22,472 nucleotides of DNA, taken from positions 1 to 22,472 of the forward strand of contig CABUWD010000015.1 of assembly GCA_902495155.1 (NCBI GenBank), given 5' to 3'. Made by a program: the position numbers and the translations under genes. The notes beneath the pieces were generated by a model, which worked only from the letters and a program-made list of their open reading frames with translations, was not told where the DNA came from and ran no database searches. Origin of the DNA: an uncultured Collinsella sp. (GTDB taxonomy: Bacteria; Actinomycetota; Coriobacteriia; Coriobacteriales; Coriobacteriaceae). Positions 1 to 5,978 of the stretch are shown piece by piece. Position 1 is the stretch's first letter. The number at the start of each line of letters is the position of its first letter.

Positions 1-29
1 CGCATTTGGACAATCTGACGTTCAACTTC

Positions 30-61
30 AAGGGCGCGACCAGAAGGTCAGCGCCCTTTCG
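30..61 (+). terminator. Probable terminator of a gene upstream of the window
   Basis: An 8-bp GC-rich stem, AAGGGCGC (30-37) against GCGCCCTT (51-58), with a 13-base loop, is followed by TTTCGTTT. It fits an intrinsic terminator for a plus-strand gene ending before the window. The T-run is short and interrupted, so strength is uncertain. Confidence 0.55.
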
Positions 62-82
62 TTTCACGTCACCTTGTCTCAA

Positions 83-155
83 ATGCGACCCGCTCGCTGT
101 CCGTCCTCTACCTGCGGCGTTGTCTTGCTCCGGATGCGGCTCGCTTGCTGTCGTT
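83..155. repeat. Imperfect direct repeat pair, 51 bp apart
   Basis: ATGCGACCCGCTCGCTGTC (83-101) recurs as ATGCGGCTCGCTTGCTGTC (134-152) with three mismatches. No gene is visible here. The first copy contains the GCGACCC core that also builds the palindromes near 3917-3985, so it may belong to the same family of intergenic repeats. Confidence 0.5.
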
Positions 156-177
156 GCCGAAACATCGGCGATGCCGG

Positions 178-210
178 AGTAGTCATTGGGGACGTTCATA
201 AATGACTACT
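178..210. repeat. REP-like palindrome, TTGGGGAC family, copy 1
   Basis: AGTAGTCATT (178-187) and AATGACTACT (201-210) form a perfect 10-bp inverted repeat around a 13-base loop, GGGGACGTTCATA. An almost identical element lies at 467-496. A small palindrome with a conserved TTGGGGAC loop, present more than once in intergenic DNA, resembles bacterial REP elements. No transposase is visible in the window. Confidence 0.75.
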
Positions 211-214
211 CAGG

Positions 215-313
215 AATGAGCGTGGATAATCTCCCGTTTTTGGCCTGTGTGCGGGCTCAAAGTGGGAGATTATCCACGCTCGTTAGATAGGCGTCCGAAA
301 ATCCACGCTCATT
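215..313. repeat. Long inverted repeat plus a third partial arm
   Basis: The arms at 215-235 and 264-284 (GGGAGATTATCCACGCTCGTT) are 21 bp long and complementary apart from one position, with a 28-base loop. A third arm, ATCCACGCTCATT, follows at 301-313. The structure could form a strong hairpin in DNA or RNA. No T-run follows and no adjacent gene needs it, so a repeat element is likelier than a terminator. Confidence 0.75.
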
Positions 314-363
314 CGGTTGGCGCAGGGACAAGCTGCTTTCCGCCATGGTGCCACATGTGAGCC

Positions 364-430
364 CGGCCTTCTGCGTCAGATTCTAATAACGAGTTTACGG
401 AATAAATAGTTATTAGAGCTGAAAAGGCCG
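364..430. repeat. Nested hairpin, outer CGGCCTT and inner TCTAATAAC arms
   Basis: Inner arms TCTAATAAC (382-390) and GTTATTAGA (409-417) are exactly complementary. Outer arms CGGCCTT (364-370) and AAGGCCG (424-430) extend the structure into an interrupted stem of over 20 nt per side. It shares its AAGGCCG arm with the next hairpin, so the two are alternative folds. Confidence 0.6.
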
Positions 431-463
431 ACCTAATGACGAGAAGTCGTTATTAGGTCGGCC
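426..463. repeat. 12-bp perfect hairpin GGCCGACCTAAT
   Basis: GGCCGACCTAAT (426-437) pairs exactly with ATTAGGTCGGCC (452-463), and GAC/GTC inside (438-440, 446-448) can extend the fold. It abuts the second TTGGGGAC element at 467. Read on the minus strand it lies just downstream of the SIS gene and could also slow transcription there, but it lacks a T-tract. Confidence 0.65.
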
Positions 464-466
464 GTT

Positions 467-496
467 AGTCATTGGGGACGTTCTTAAATGACTACT
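467..496. repeat. REP-like palindrome, TTGGGGAC family, copy 2
   Basis: AGTCATT (467-473), loop GGGGACGTTCTTA, then AATGACTACT (487-496) copies the element at 178-210 with one loop change. Its right arm contains the TAG stop codon (492-494, minus strand) of the neighbouring SIS-domain gene, so the repeat sits exactly on the gene's 3' end. Confidence 0.75.
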
Positions 497-1097
497 TGAG
501 CCTGGGGAGGCGGGTGTAGGGGAATGAGCGCTCTAGGAATTCGGCGCAGCGGGCGTAGTCTTTGGCGAAGTAGCTGCTGTAGAGCGAATCGAGTACGTAT
601 TGCACGGCGATGTGGCTTGCGAACTGCGTGATGCGGTGCGTCATGCTCTCGTGATCGCTCACCGTAAGGTAGGCGGCAAAGCCGGGGTGAATGCGCGCGC
701 AGTATGGCGTGCCGATGACGGTGACCGGGACATGCCGGCTGCTGAGGATCGGCAAGATGTCCTTGAGGTTTGGGGCAAGGCCGCTGTAGGAGATAACGAT
801 TGCCGCATGGTCGGTGCCCGAGGCGAGCGCCGCTCGCACCTGGGCCTCGGCACCGTCGTGGCACGTCGCGCTTTTACCGGCGGAGAGCAGGCGATCGCGA
901 AACATTCCCGCTGGATAGAGGTTGTGCGAGCCCGTGTAGATGTCGACCTGTCGGGCGTTCGCGATAAGCTTGGCGGCGTGGTCGAGCTGCGTGGGGTCGA
1001 GCAGCTCCTGCGTTTCGGCCAGCGTGGTCTGGTAGAGCCCCTCCATGCGCTCCATAATCTGCGCAGGCGATGCTCGGCTTATCGACCCGCGATGCAA
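492..1097 (-). pseudogene. RpiR/MurR-type SIS-domain protein lacking the HTH half (probable remnant)
   Basis: The frame encodes 201 residues. From about residue 35 on it matches the sugar-isomerase (SIS) effector domain of RpiR-family regulators: AAKLIANARQVDIYTGSHNL, then an AAIVISYSG strand-loop, then PVTVIG. Such regulators are normally near 280 residues, with an N-terminal HTH of about 75 residues followed by a linker like the one seen here. In this frame a TGA stop lies just upstream (about 1110-1112), and the only start is a TTG at 1097 without a clear ribosome site, so the HTH is absent. A neighbouring frame (1170 to about 1080) has a faint HTH-like string, MSISFASRVDKPSI, which could be its debris; that is speculative. 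The stop codon lies in a repeat element. It is divergent from the PTS EIIA gene, whose sugar regulator it may once have been. A functional stand-alone SIS protein is the alternative. Confidence 0.6.
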
Positions 1098-1154
1098 AGG
1101 AGATGCTCATCCCACGAGCACTGCCGGGAAGGGCTTGCGATTCGAGCCCTCGCC

Positions 1155-1183
1155 TTAGTATTTTGGCCATTTGGCACTATAAT
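1155..1183 (+). promoter_or_regulatory. Sigma-70-type promoter of the EIIA gene
   Basis: A perfect TATAAT -10 box lies at 1178-1183, with a weak -35 (TTAGTA, 1155-1160) at 17-bp spacing. This gives a leader of roughly 40 bases before the ribosome site of the EIIA gene. Confidence 0.55.
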
Positions 1184-1232
1184 TACCGTAGGCATGCGCA
1201 CAACGTTGCGCTTAATCAAGAGGAGAAAACGT

Positions 1233-1769
1233 ATGGGTCTGTTTGATATGTTCAAGAAGAAGGCTGAGCCCGCGGCTGCCGCTGCTCCGGCCTCCATCTC
1301 TGCTTCTGCCGGCGCCGACGTGCTGTGCTCGCCCGTCAAGGGCAAGGTCATCAAGATGGCCGACGTGCCCGATCCCGTCTTTGGTGGCGAGGTTCTGGGC
1401 AAGGGCTGTGCCGTGTGGCCCGAGGACGATCTGGTCTACGCTCCCTGCGACGGTAAGGTGACCGTCACCATGGGTCACGCCGTGGGTCTGCAGTCCGATA
1501 GCGGCATCGAGGTTCTGGTGCACGTTGGCGTCGATACCGTCAACATGAACGGCGATGGCTTCGAGGGCTTCGTCAAGGCCGACGACGTTGTGAAGGCCGG
1601 CCAGCCCATACTCAAGATCGACCGCGCCAAGATCGCCGCTGCCGGTTACAAGGACTGCGTCGTGGTGGCCGTGTCCAACACCGCCGAGTTTGCCGACGTC
1701 GAGCTCACCGTTGAGGCAGAGTCCGCCGTCGCCGCCGGTGACGCCATCGTTAAGGTCGTCCGCAAGTAA
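1233..1769 (+). CDS. crr: PTS glucose-family EIIA component (EIIA-Glc, stand-alone)
   Basis: A 178-aa cytoplasmic phosphocarrier of the sugar phosphotransferase system. EIIA takes a phosphate from HPr and passes it to a membrane EIIB/EIIC permease. After an N-terminal basic and Ala-rich stretch (1-28), the EIIA-Glc fold runs from LCSPVKGKV (about 31) to the end. The phosphorylated His is H97 in VLVHVGVDTV, and its active-site partner is H82 in GHAVGL, both as in the family. The start is ATG 1233, because AGGAGAA lies 6-12 bases upstream; the frame is open much further upstream but shows nothing related there. It has its own promoter and terminator and no EIIB/EIIC next to it, so it probably serves permeases encoded elsewhere. 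Whether it also signals in catabolite control cannot be told. Family assignment is firm; the symbol is by analogy. Confidence 0.93.
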   Translation: MGLFDMFKKKAEPAAAAAPASISASAGADVLCSPVKGKVIKMADVPDPVFGGEVLGKGCAVWPEDDLVYAPCDGKVTVTMGHAVGLQSDSGIEVLVHVGVDTVNMNGDGFEGFVKADDVVKAGQPILKIDRAKIAAAGYKDCVVVAVSNTAEFADVELTVEAESAVAAGDAIVKVVRK

Positions 1770-1795
1770 ACTGCGGCATCCAAAGGATGTGCAAG

Positions 1796-1824
1796 GGTGG
1801 TCGGGTTTTCCGGCCACCTTTTTT
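1796..1824 (+). terminator. Intrinsic terminator of the EIIA gene
   Basis: GGTGGTCGG (1796-1804) pairs with CCGGCCACC (1810-1818), with one G-T pair and a 5-base loop, and is followed by TTTTTT. It begins 26 bases after the EIIA stop codon. Confidence 0.9.
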
Positions 1825-1938
1825 AATGGGCCAAGCAGGTGCGTTTTATTGCAGGGGGCTTGCTTTACGGGCCATTCGTTCATCAAATTGAGCCGCCTGC
1901 GCGGTTGTGGCCTCGATTCGTTTTGAATCTAATTGTTG

Positions 1939-1965
1939 ACCTCTCCATACGATCGAGGTTTTTTA
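1939..1965 (+). terminator. Weak terminator-like hairpin in AT-rich intergenic DNA
   Basis: ACCTC (1939-1943) can pair with GAGGT (1955-1959), followed by a six-base T-run. The stem is only 5 bp. The same stretch carries a TTGACC that could be a -35 box for the lipoprotein gene at 2082, so the role is ambiguous. Nothing else stands out between 1825 and 2069. Confidence 0.3.
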
Positions 1966-2081
1966 TTGGATAAAAACGCTTGCCATGCAAGTTCTACCGT
2001 TCGTATTTGTTGCTCAACAACTTGCCAATGCTTCTCTGTAATCTAGGTATGAAATTGGCGTACGCATAAGGGGAGGAATTG

Positions 2082-2824
2082 ATGAAAGATATCTCGAGAA
2101 GGGACTTTCTAGCCGGAATTGCAACGCTGGGCCTTGCTGGATGTTCGGGCAAACCTGATAAGACGGACAGTTCCACGCTAAAACCGAAAAAGGGCACGCT
2201 TAAGAATGAAAGTAGTCCACAGAGTTCCGATATTGTAGTAACCATGGACCCTATTTACAACTATCAGGTTGGTCAAAGCGGCTGTGGCTATATTACAAAA
2301 ATCAAAAACACTAGTGATCAAGTTGCTGTCGATTGGGGAGTTGATGGCATCGCAAAGAAGGCGGATGGCACACTGTGTGGCACCGTGAGTAGCACAATAT
2401 CTAGCTGCTGTGCTCTTCTTCCGGGGCAAGAAAATGGTACTTCGGCGCAATCGATGGCATAGATGAACTACCGGTGTCACTTGAGCTTACGTTTAGGGTT
2501 AATTGCTTTAAGAAGGTCACCGAAAAAGACACCTATGAGTTCACAGTGTTAAATGAACGATTAGAACAAATCGCTACTAACATGTATCGTTTTGATGTCG
2601 AAATTCAAAATGATTCGCCGTATGACTATGGTATGGGCACGACGCTCATGGGCGTATTGAAAGATGATATGGGGAACGTCGTGAACGGATTTGCGGGTGG
2701 CTCTGATGTTCTTGAAGCGGGCTGCCATACGATAATCTCCGCCAATAGTGGTCTCGATTTGACTGGATCTCCCTATGCATCGTATGAGTACAGCATTTTG
2801 AAGAACGTTCTTGAACCGTGCTAA
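2082..2824 (+). pseudogene. Tat-exported lipoprotein gene broken by a frameshift
   Basis: Translation starts at ATG 2082, preceded by a strong AAGGGGAGG ribosome site (about 2068-2076). The N-terminus MKDISRRDFLAGIATLGLAG-C has a twin-arginine motif (SRRDFL, R6-R7) followed by a lipobox with C21, so the product would be a Tat-exported lipoprotein. The first frame runs through GQENG and then hits TAG at 2460. The sequence continues without loss of sense in the -1 frame from 2438 (YFGAIDGIDELPVSLELTF) to TAA at 2822-2824. Joined, the protein would have about 246 residues. I do not recognise the mature domain; it is beta-rich and ends with ASYEYSILKNVLEPC. The gene is AT-richer than its neighbours, suggesting transfer. 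The break at about 2436-2438 (one base missing after AAAATGG) may be a real mutation, a sequencing error or, less likely, recoding. No slippery site is evident. Confidence 0.72.
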
Positions 2825-2835
2825 GCAGATGAAAA

Positions 2836-2979
2836 TCAACAGCGTTTCTTAGTTTGCAGCATCCGGTTATCGTTCTCCCCCCGCAACTTCATCACAACGG
2901 AAAGAATCTCGTATGTTTCAGGATCGACGTGAACAAGCGTGTATCGAATATCACAGCATCTGAGCGCTTTTACATTATC
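2836..2979 (-). pseudogene. Short degraded coding fragment, unknown
   Basis: About 47 codons are open on the minus strand between two stops. They read like protein (RYTLVHVDPETYEILSVVMK, then RGENDNRMLQTKKRC) but have no usable start codon or ribosome site. It may be the tail of a gene lost with the surrounding mobile DNA. I cannot assign a family, and a chance frame is possible. Confidence 0.25.
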
Positions 2980-3025
2980 CTAGTCAATTGGAATATCATC
3001 GCTATTTTGAACCTGTCCCAAGCCT

Positions 3026-3069
3026 GAGGGGTTAAGGGGCCGCCGGTTCGAATCCGGTCGTCCCGGCCA
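3026..3069 (+). other. 3' half of a tRNA gene, candidate attachment-site remnant
   Basis: The sequence contains a standard T-arm, GCCGG-TTCGAAT-CCGGT (about 3041-3057), then an acceptor strand CGTCCCG, discriminator G and an encoded CCA ending at 3069. Seventy-six bases upstream there is no matching CGGGACG acceptor strand, and no D-arm is present, so the 5' half is missing. Integrating elements often use the 3' half of a tRNA as attachment site and leave such a copy behind. The break seems to lie in the anticodon arm (near GAGGGGTTAAG). The acceptor suggests tRNA-Pro, but this is uncertain. Confidence 0.6.
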
Positions 3070-3177
3070 GAAGCCCGTTTTTGCGACTCAGGGGTTTGGG
3101 TCGAGCCGTTAATATGGACTTACTGTCACAACGTGCGTTGCACATGGAACGCAGCGCCGCTTGTTTGGAGGAATGTC

Positions 3178-3735
3178 ATGAAAAAGAAGCCGCTGCTTGC
3201 GCTCATGTTGGCTGTAGTGGTTGCATGCTTGATCTCTCTTTCCGGTTGCGGTGATCCCACAGTCGAGCAACTTATTAACGAAGATCTGATCAATCAGCTT
3301 GATGAGATTAAAAATAACGACGAGTCATTTCTGGATGGCTTGGATAAGGCTGCAGGGAAAGAGTTTAAAAGGGTCGGCATCAATACCGAGGAATACGCCA
3401 AGAGCTATCTCGAGGGCTTCGACTATAAAATCGGCGACATTGTAGTCGATGAAGATAAGGGTACCGCTACTGCCGAAGTGACCGTTTCTTGTAAGTCGAT
3501 GGCTCAAATTCAAGGGGATTTTGCCACCAAATACCAAGAGAAGGTTGCTGCTCTTGATGGGTCGCCTTCCGAAGATGAGTTGTACAAGCTGGCTGGACAG
3601 GTAATGCTCGATGTGACCAAGGCCGCCAAGCCCAAGGACACCAAGGTTACCTTTAAGTATTCTGCTAACGATGACAACGAATGGTCGGGGGACGACTCTA
3701 ATATCTCCGAGATGATGAGCGCTCTGCAAGGGTAG
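3178..3735 (+). CDS. Small secreted lipoprotein, unknown function
   Basis: A 185-aa protein with a classical lipoprotein signal: KKKPLL basic start, hydrophobic core to residue 20, lipobox LSGC with C24 as the lipidated residue. The mature part is acidic and Lys-rich (about 25-185), with predicted alpha-beta character and a repeated Asp/Glu/Asn pattern near the end (SANDDNEWSGDDSN). It resembles the many small DUF-type lipoproteins of Coriobacteriia, but I cannot name the domain. ATG 3178 was chosen because GGAGG (3167-3171) is six bases upstream; an upstream in-frame ATG at 3133 would place non-signal residues before the KKK. It begins about 110 bases after the tRNA remnant, stands alone and is followed by a hairpin. 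It is likely anchored on the outer face of the membrane. Confidence 0.82.
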   Translation: MKKKPLLALMLAVVVACLISLSGCGDPTVEQLINEDLINQLDEIKNNDESFLDGLDKAAGKEFKRVGINTEEYAKSYLEGFDYKIGDIVVDEDKGTATAEVTVSCKSMAQIQGDFATKYQEKVAALDGSPSEDELYKLAGQVMLDVTKAAKPKDTKVTFKYSANDDNEWSGDDSNISEMMSALQG

Positions 3736-3781
3736 CGCTTTATATTTAGGTTGCCATGCGACAAACAGTTCGTTATGCAAT

Positions 3782-3813
3782 AAAGGGAGGATTGTTGGGG
3801 CGACCCTCCCTTT
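3782..3813. terminator. Hairpin terminator after the lipoprotein gene
   Basis: AAAGGGAGG (3782-3790) is exactly complementary to CCTCCCTTT (3805-3813). The stem is bounded by A and T residues on both sides, so it could end transcription in either direction, though the T-run is short. Confidence 0.6.
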
Positions 3814-3869
3814 AGGACAACCAAAGCCAAGTGTGTCTGCGATATTGGTAAGCGTTATTCTGCCGGCAG

Positions 3870-3885
3870 TTGGGGACACTCCTTG
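3870..3885. repeat. TTGGGGAC-family motif, diverged third copy
   Basis: TTGGGGACACTCCTTG keeps the TTGGGGAC core of the elements at 178-210 and 467-496, but the flanking inverted arms differ. It opens a gene-free stretch (3814-4121) filled otherwise by the palindromes listed next. Confidence 0.4.
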
Positions 3886-3916
3886 TGCCAGCGTTGCATC
3901 GAGTGCTTGGGAAACC

Positions 3917-3985
3917 GCGACCCGGTTTTTGGCCGAATAGTGGGTCGCATTTTCCGGATGGGGTGGGTTGCGGAAAGTGCGACCC
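3917..3985. repeat. Palindrome array, GGGTCGCATTTTCCG family
   Basis: Three arms alternate: GCGACCC (3917-3923), GGGTCGCATTTTCCG (3942-3956) and CGGAAAGTGCGACCC (3971-3985). The second can pair with the first (7 bp) or with the third (14 of 15 positions), giving two mutually exclusive hairpins. Confidence 0.7.
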
Positions 3986-4003
3986 GGAATATTGTTCTGA
4001 AAC

Positions 4004-4080
4004 GGGATGCGGTTTCCCTGATGTGCCTCAAACGGAAAGCGTATCCCATTCCGGAGCTCCAAAACGGGATGCGCTTTCCG
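4004..4080. repeat. Palindrome array, GGGATGCGCTTTCCG family
   Basis: GGGATGCGGTTTCC (4004-4017), CGGAAAGCGTATCCC (4033-4047) and GGGATGCGCTTTCCG (4066-4080) alternate in orientation. The middle arm matches the complement of the first at 12 of 14 positions and of the third at 14 of 15. The architecture mirrors the preceding array with a related consensus (TTTCCG kept, GGGTCGCA replaced by GGGATGCG). Confidence 0.7.
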
Positions 4081-4121
4081 CGCGGAAGAATTGCCGCAGC
4101 TGCGTTAAGCAGTGTCGCTCG

Positions 4122-4790
4122 TTACTCGCCCAGCACCAGCGCCGCGAGCTCTGCCTGGGTGTCCACCACGTAGTCGGCGCCGGTGGCTTCCAGCTCTGCG
4201 CGGCCGCGGAAACCCCAGCTGACGCCCGCACTCTTAAGGCCGGCGTTGTGGCCGGTCAGGATATCGACATTGGAATCGCCTACGTAGAGCGTGGTCGCCG
4301 GGTCGGCGCCTAGCTCTTCCATCACATGCAGCGTGACGGGTGCTTCGGGCTTGGGCGGAAACGCATCGACACGGCCCTGCACCAGCGCAAAGCGCTCGGA
4401 ACCAAAATACTTTTCGATAAGCGGAGCCGCCGAGACGTGGTCCTTGTTAGTGAGCACGGCAAGCTGAACGCCCGCGGCGCGCAAGCGGTCGAGCATCTCG
4501 ATCGTGCCGGCATAGGGAGCGGTGTGGTCTTCCTTGTGCTCGCCGTAGTAAGCCCTAAACTCGGCAAGCGTCTGCTCAAACATGCGGCCGTCGCCTGCGT
4601 ACTCGGCGGGCATAAAGCGCTCAACCAGCTTGAGCATGCCGTTTCCCACCTTGTAGCGGTACTCGTCAACGGCAAACGTGGGCCAGCCGTGCGCCTCGCA
4701 GGTATGGTTGCCGGCGGCCGCCAGGTCCTCGAGCGTGTTGAGGATGGTGCCGTCCAGGTCAAAGATCACATGGGAAAAAGCTGCTGCCAT
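4122..4790 (-). CDS. HAD-superfamily phosphatase, phosphoglycolate phosphatase-like
   Basis: A 222-aa soluble hydrolase of HAD subfamily IA. Motif I is FDLDGTILNT, with nucleophile D11 and acid/base D13. Motif II is AVLTNKD (T114). Motif III is K147 in FPPKPE, and motif IV is GDSNVD (D172, D176). A helical cap lies between residues 20 and 95. The length and the NTLEDL start resemble Gph-type phosphoglycolate phosphatases, but the true substrate cannot be read from sequence. Start ATG 4790 is supported by AGGAG seven bases upstream; a longer frame to 4853 adds residues before the HAD core without a ribosome site. It lies 105 bases downstream of hypE on the same strand with no clear terminator between, so it may be cotranscribed, though a role in hydrogenase maturation is not implied. 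Confidence 0.9.
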   Translation of the reverse strand: MAAAFSHVIFDLDGTILNTLEDLAAAGNHTCEAHGWPTFAVDEYRYKVGNGMLKLVERFMPAEYAGDGRMFEQTLAEFRAYYGEHKEDHTAPYAGTIEMLDRLRAAGVQLAVLTNKDHVSAAPLIEKYFGSERFALVQGRVDAFPPKPEAPVTLHVMEELGADPATTLYVGDSNVDILTGHNAGLKSAGVSWGFRGRAELEATGADYVVDTQAELAALVLGE

Positions 4791-4895
4791 GGGTGCTCCT
4801 GCCGCTTGAGTTGTAAAACGCACCCCATGATACTGGGCATGCGTGCCGGGCATGTTTGGAATCTGAATATCTTTAATAGCCCTGAGCCTTTGTCG

Positions 4896-5930
4896 TTAGC
4901 AAATTCTCGGCAGCTGCTCTCCTACGAGCATGTCGAGGATGCGGGTCGAACCCCAGCCGGTGCGCACGCGCACGGCGGGGCGGGCGCCCTCGGCAAGTGA
5001 CAGCACGCGGCCGATAATCGCGGCGTTCTCGCCGTAGCGGGCGGCGCGCATGGCGGCCAGCGCCGCATCGGCTTGCTCGGCCGGCACGACGGCAACCATC
5101 TTGCCCTCGTTTGCCACCTGCAGCACATCGTAGCCGAGCATCTCGCAGGCGGCCTGCACGTCGGGACGCACGGGTACGGCATCCTCGTCGACCTCCATGG
5201 CAACATTGCTGGCCTGGGCAAACTCGTTGAGTGTGGACGCCAAGCCACCGCGCGTGGGGTCGCGGAAGCAGCGTGTGTCGGGTGCTGCGGAAAGCACATC
5301 GGCAATCAGGTGGTTGAGCGGCGCGGCGTCGCTTTCGATGGTGCTCGAAAACGCCAGACCCTCGCGCTGACTCATGATGGCGATGCCGTGGTCGCCCAGT
5401 GTGCCCGACACCAGGATGACGTCGCCGGGCCGGCAGTTTGCGCCACTGAGCGCCACGCCCGCGGGTACCTCGCCCACACCGGCGGTATTGATATAGACGC
5501 CGTCTGCCCCGCCGCGCTCGACCACCTTAGTGTCGCCCGTGATTATGGACACGCCCGCTTCGTGCGCCGTTTCGGCCATCGTCTGCACAATCTGGTGGAG
5601 CTTATCCATGGGATAGCCCTCTTCGAGGATGAAGCCGCACGATAGGTAGCGCACGTTGGCGCCCGAGGTCGCGACGTCGTTGACGGTTCCGCACACGGCG
5701 AGGCGGCCGATGTTGCCACCGGGGAAGAACTGCGGCGAGACTACAAAGCTGTCGGTCGACATGGCGATGCGCCCGCTCGCGGGCAGCGTGGCGACGCCGG
5801 CGTCGTTGCCTTCGAGCAGCTCGGGCGACCCAAAGGCATCCAAAAAGACCTCATCGATGATGCGTTTCATCATCTGGCCGCCGGAGCCGTGGCCCAGCAG
5901 GACGGTGCTGTCGGTAACGCTATGGGACAT
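4896..5930 (-). CDS. hypE: Hydrogenase maturation factor HypE
   Basis: A 344-aa protein of the PurM/AIR-synthase-like fold. HypE takes the carbamoyl group delivered by HypF onto its C-terminal cysteine and dehydrates it, with ATP, to a thiocyanate. This is the cyanide donor for the iron of [NiFe] hydrogenase. The essential tail PRIC is intact (C344 is the last residue). The N-terminal GHGSGG (13-18) and EGNDAGVATLP are typical. The central domain carries FRDPTRGGLASTLNEF, and VSGTLGDHG fits the ATP-binding fold. Start ATG 5930; the gene follows hypD by 48 bases in the hypF-C-D-E order. It should form a complex with HypF and pass cyanide to HypC-HypD, whose genes are just upstream. Confidence 0.96.
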   Translation of the reverse strand: MSHSVTDSTVLLGHGSGGQMMKRIIDEVFLDAFGSPELLEGNDAGVATLPASGRIAMSTDSFVVSPQFFPGGNIGRLAVCGTVNDVATSGANVRYLSCGFILEEGYPMDKLHQIVQTMAETAHEAGVSIITGDTKVVERGGADGVYINTAGVGEVPAGVALSGANCRPGDVILVSGTLGDHGIAIMSQREGLAFSSTIESDAAPLNHLIADVLSAAPDTRCFRDPTRGGLASTLNEFAQASNVAMEVDEDAVPVRPDVQAACEMLGYDVLQVANEGKMVAVVPAEQADAALAAMRAARYGENAAIIGRVLSLAEGARPAVRVRTGWGSTRILDMLVGEQLPRIC

Positions 5931-5978
5931 ATCGAAAACTCCAATCGTGGGTGGTGCCGGTGTGCGGGTGTGTCTGGG

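Noticed and set aside
600..1232. Upstream in-frame extension of the EIIA gene
   Set aside because: It is antisense to the SIS-domain frame, shows no EIIA homology, and the strong ribosome site and promoter lie just before 1233.
1212..1886. Minus-strand frame opposite the EIIA gene
   Set aside because: It runs across the EIIA terminator and has no protein-like features; a shadow of the EIIA codons.
3071..3100. Terminator-like pairing AAGCCC/GGGTTT after the tRNA fragment
   Set aside because: It is weak, needs a wobble pair and has no T-run.
3917..4080. Considered as a CRISPR array
   Set aside because: Arms alternate in orientation, spacing is irregular, there are no unique spacers of constant length and no cas genes.
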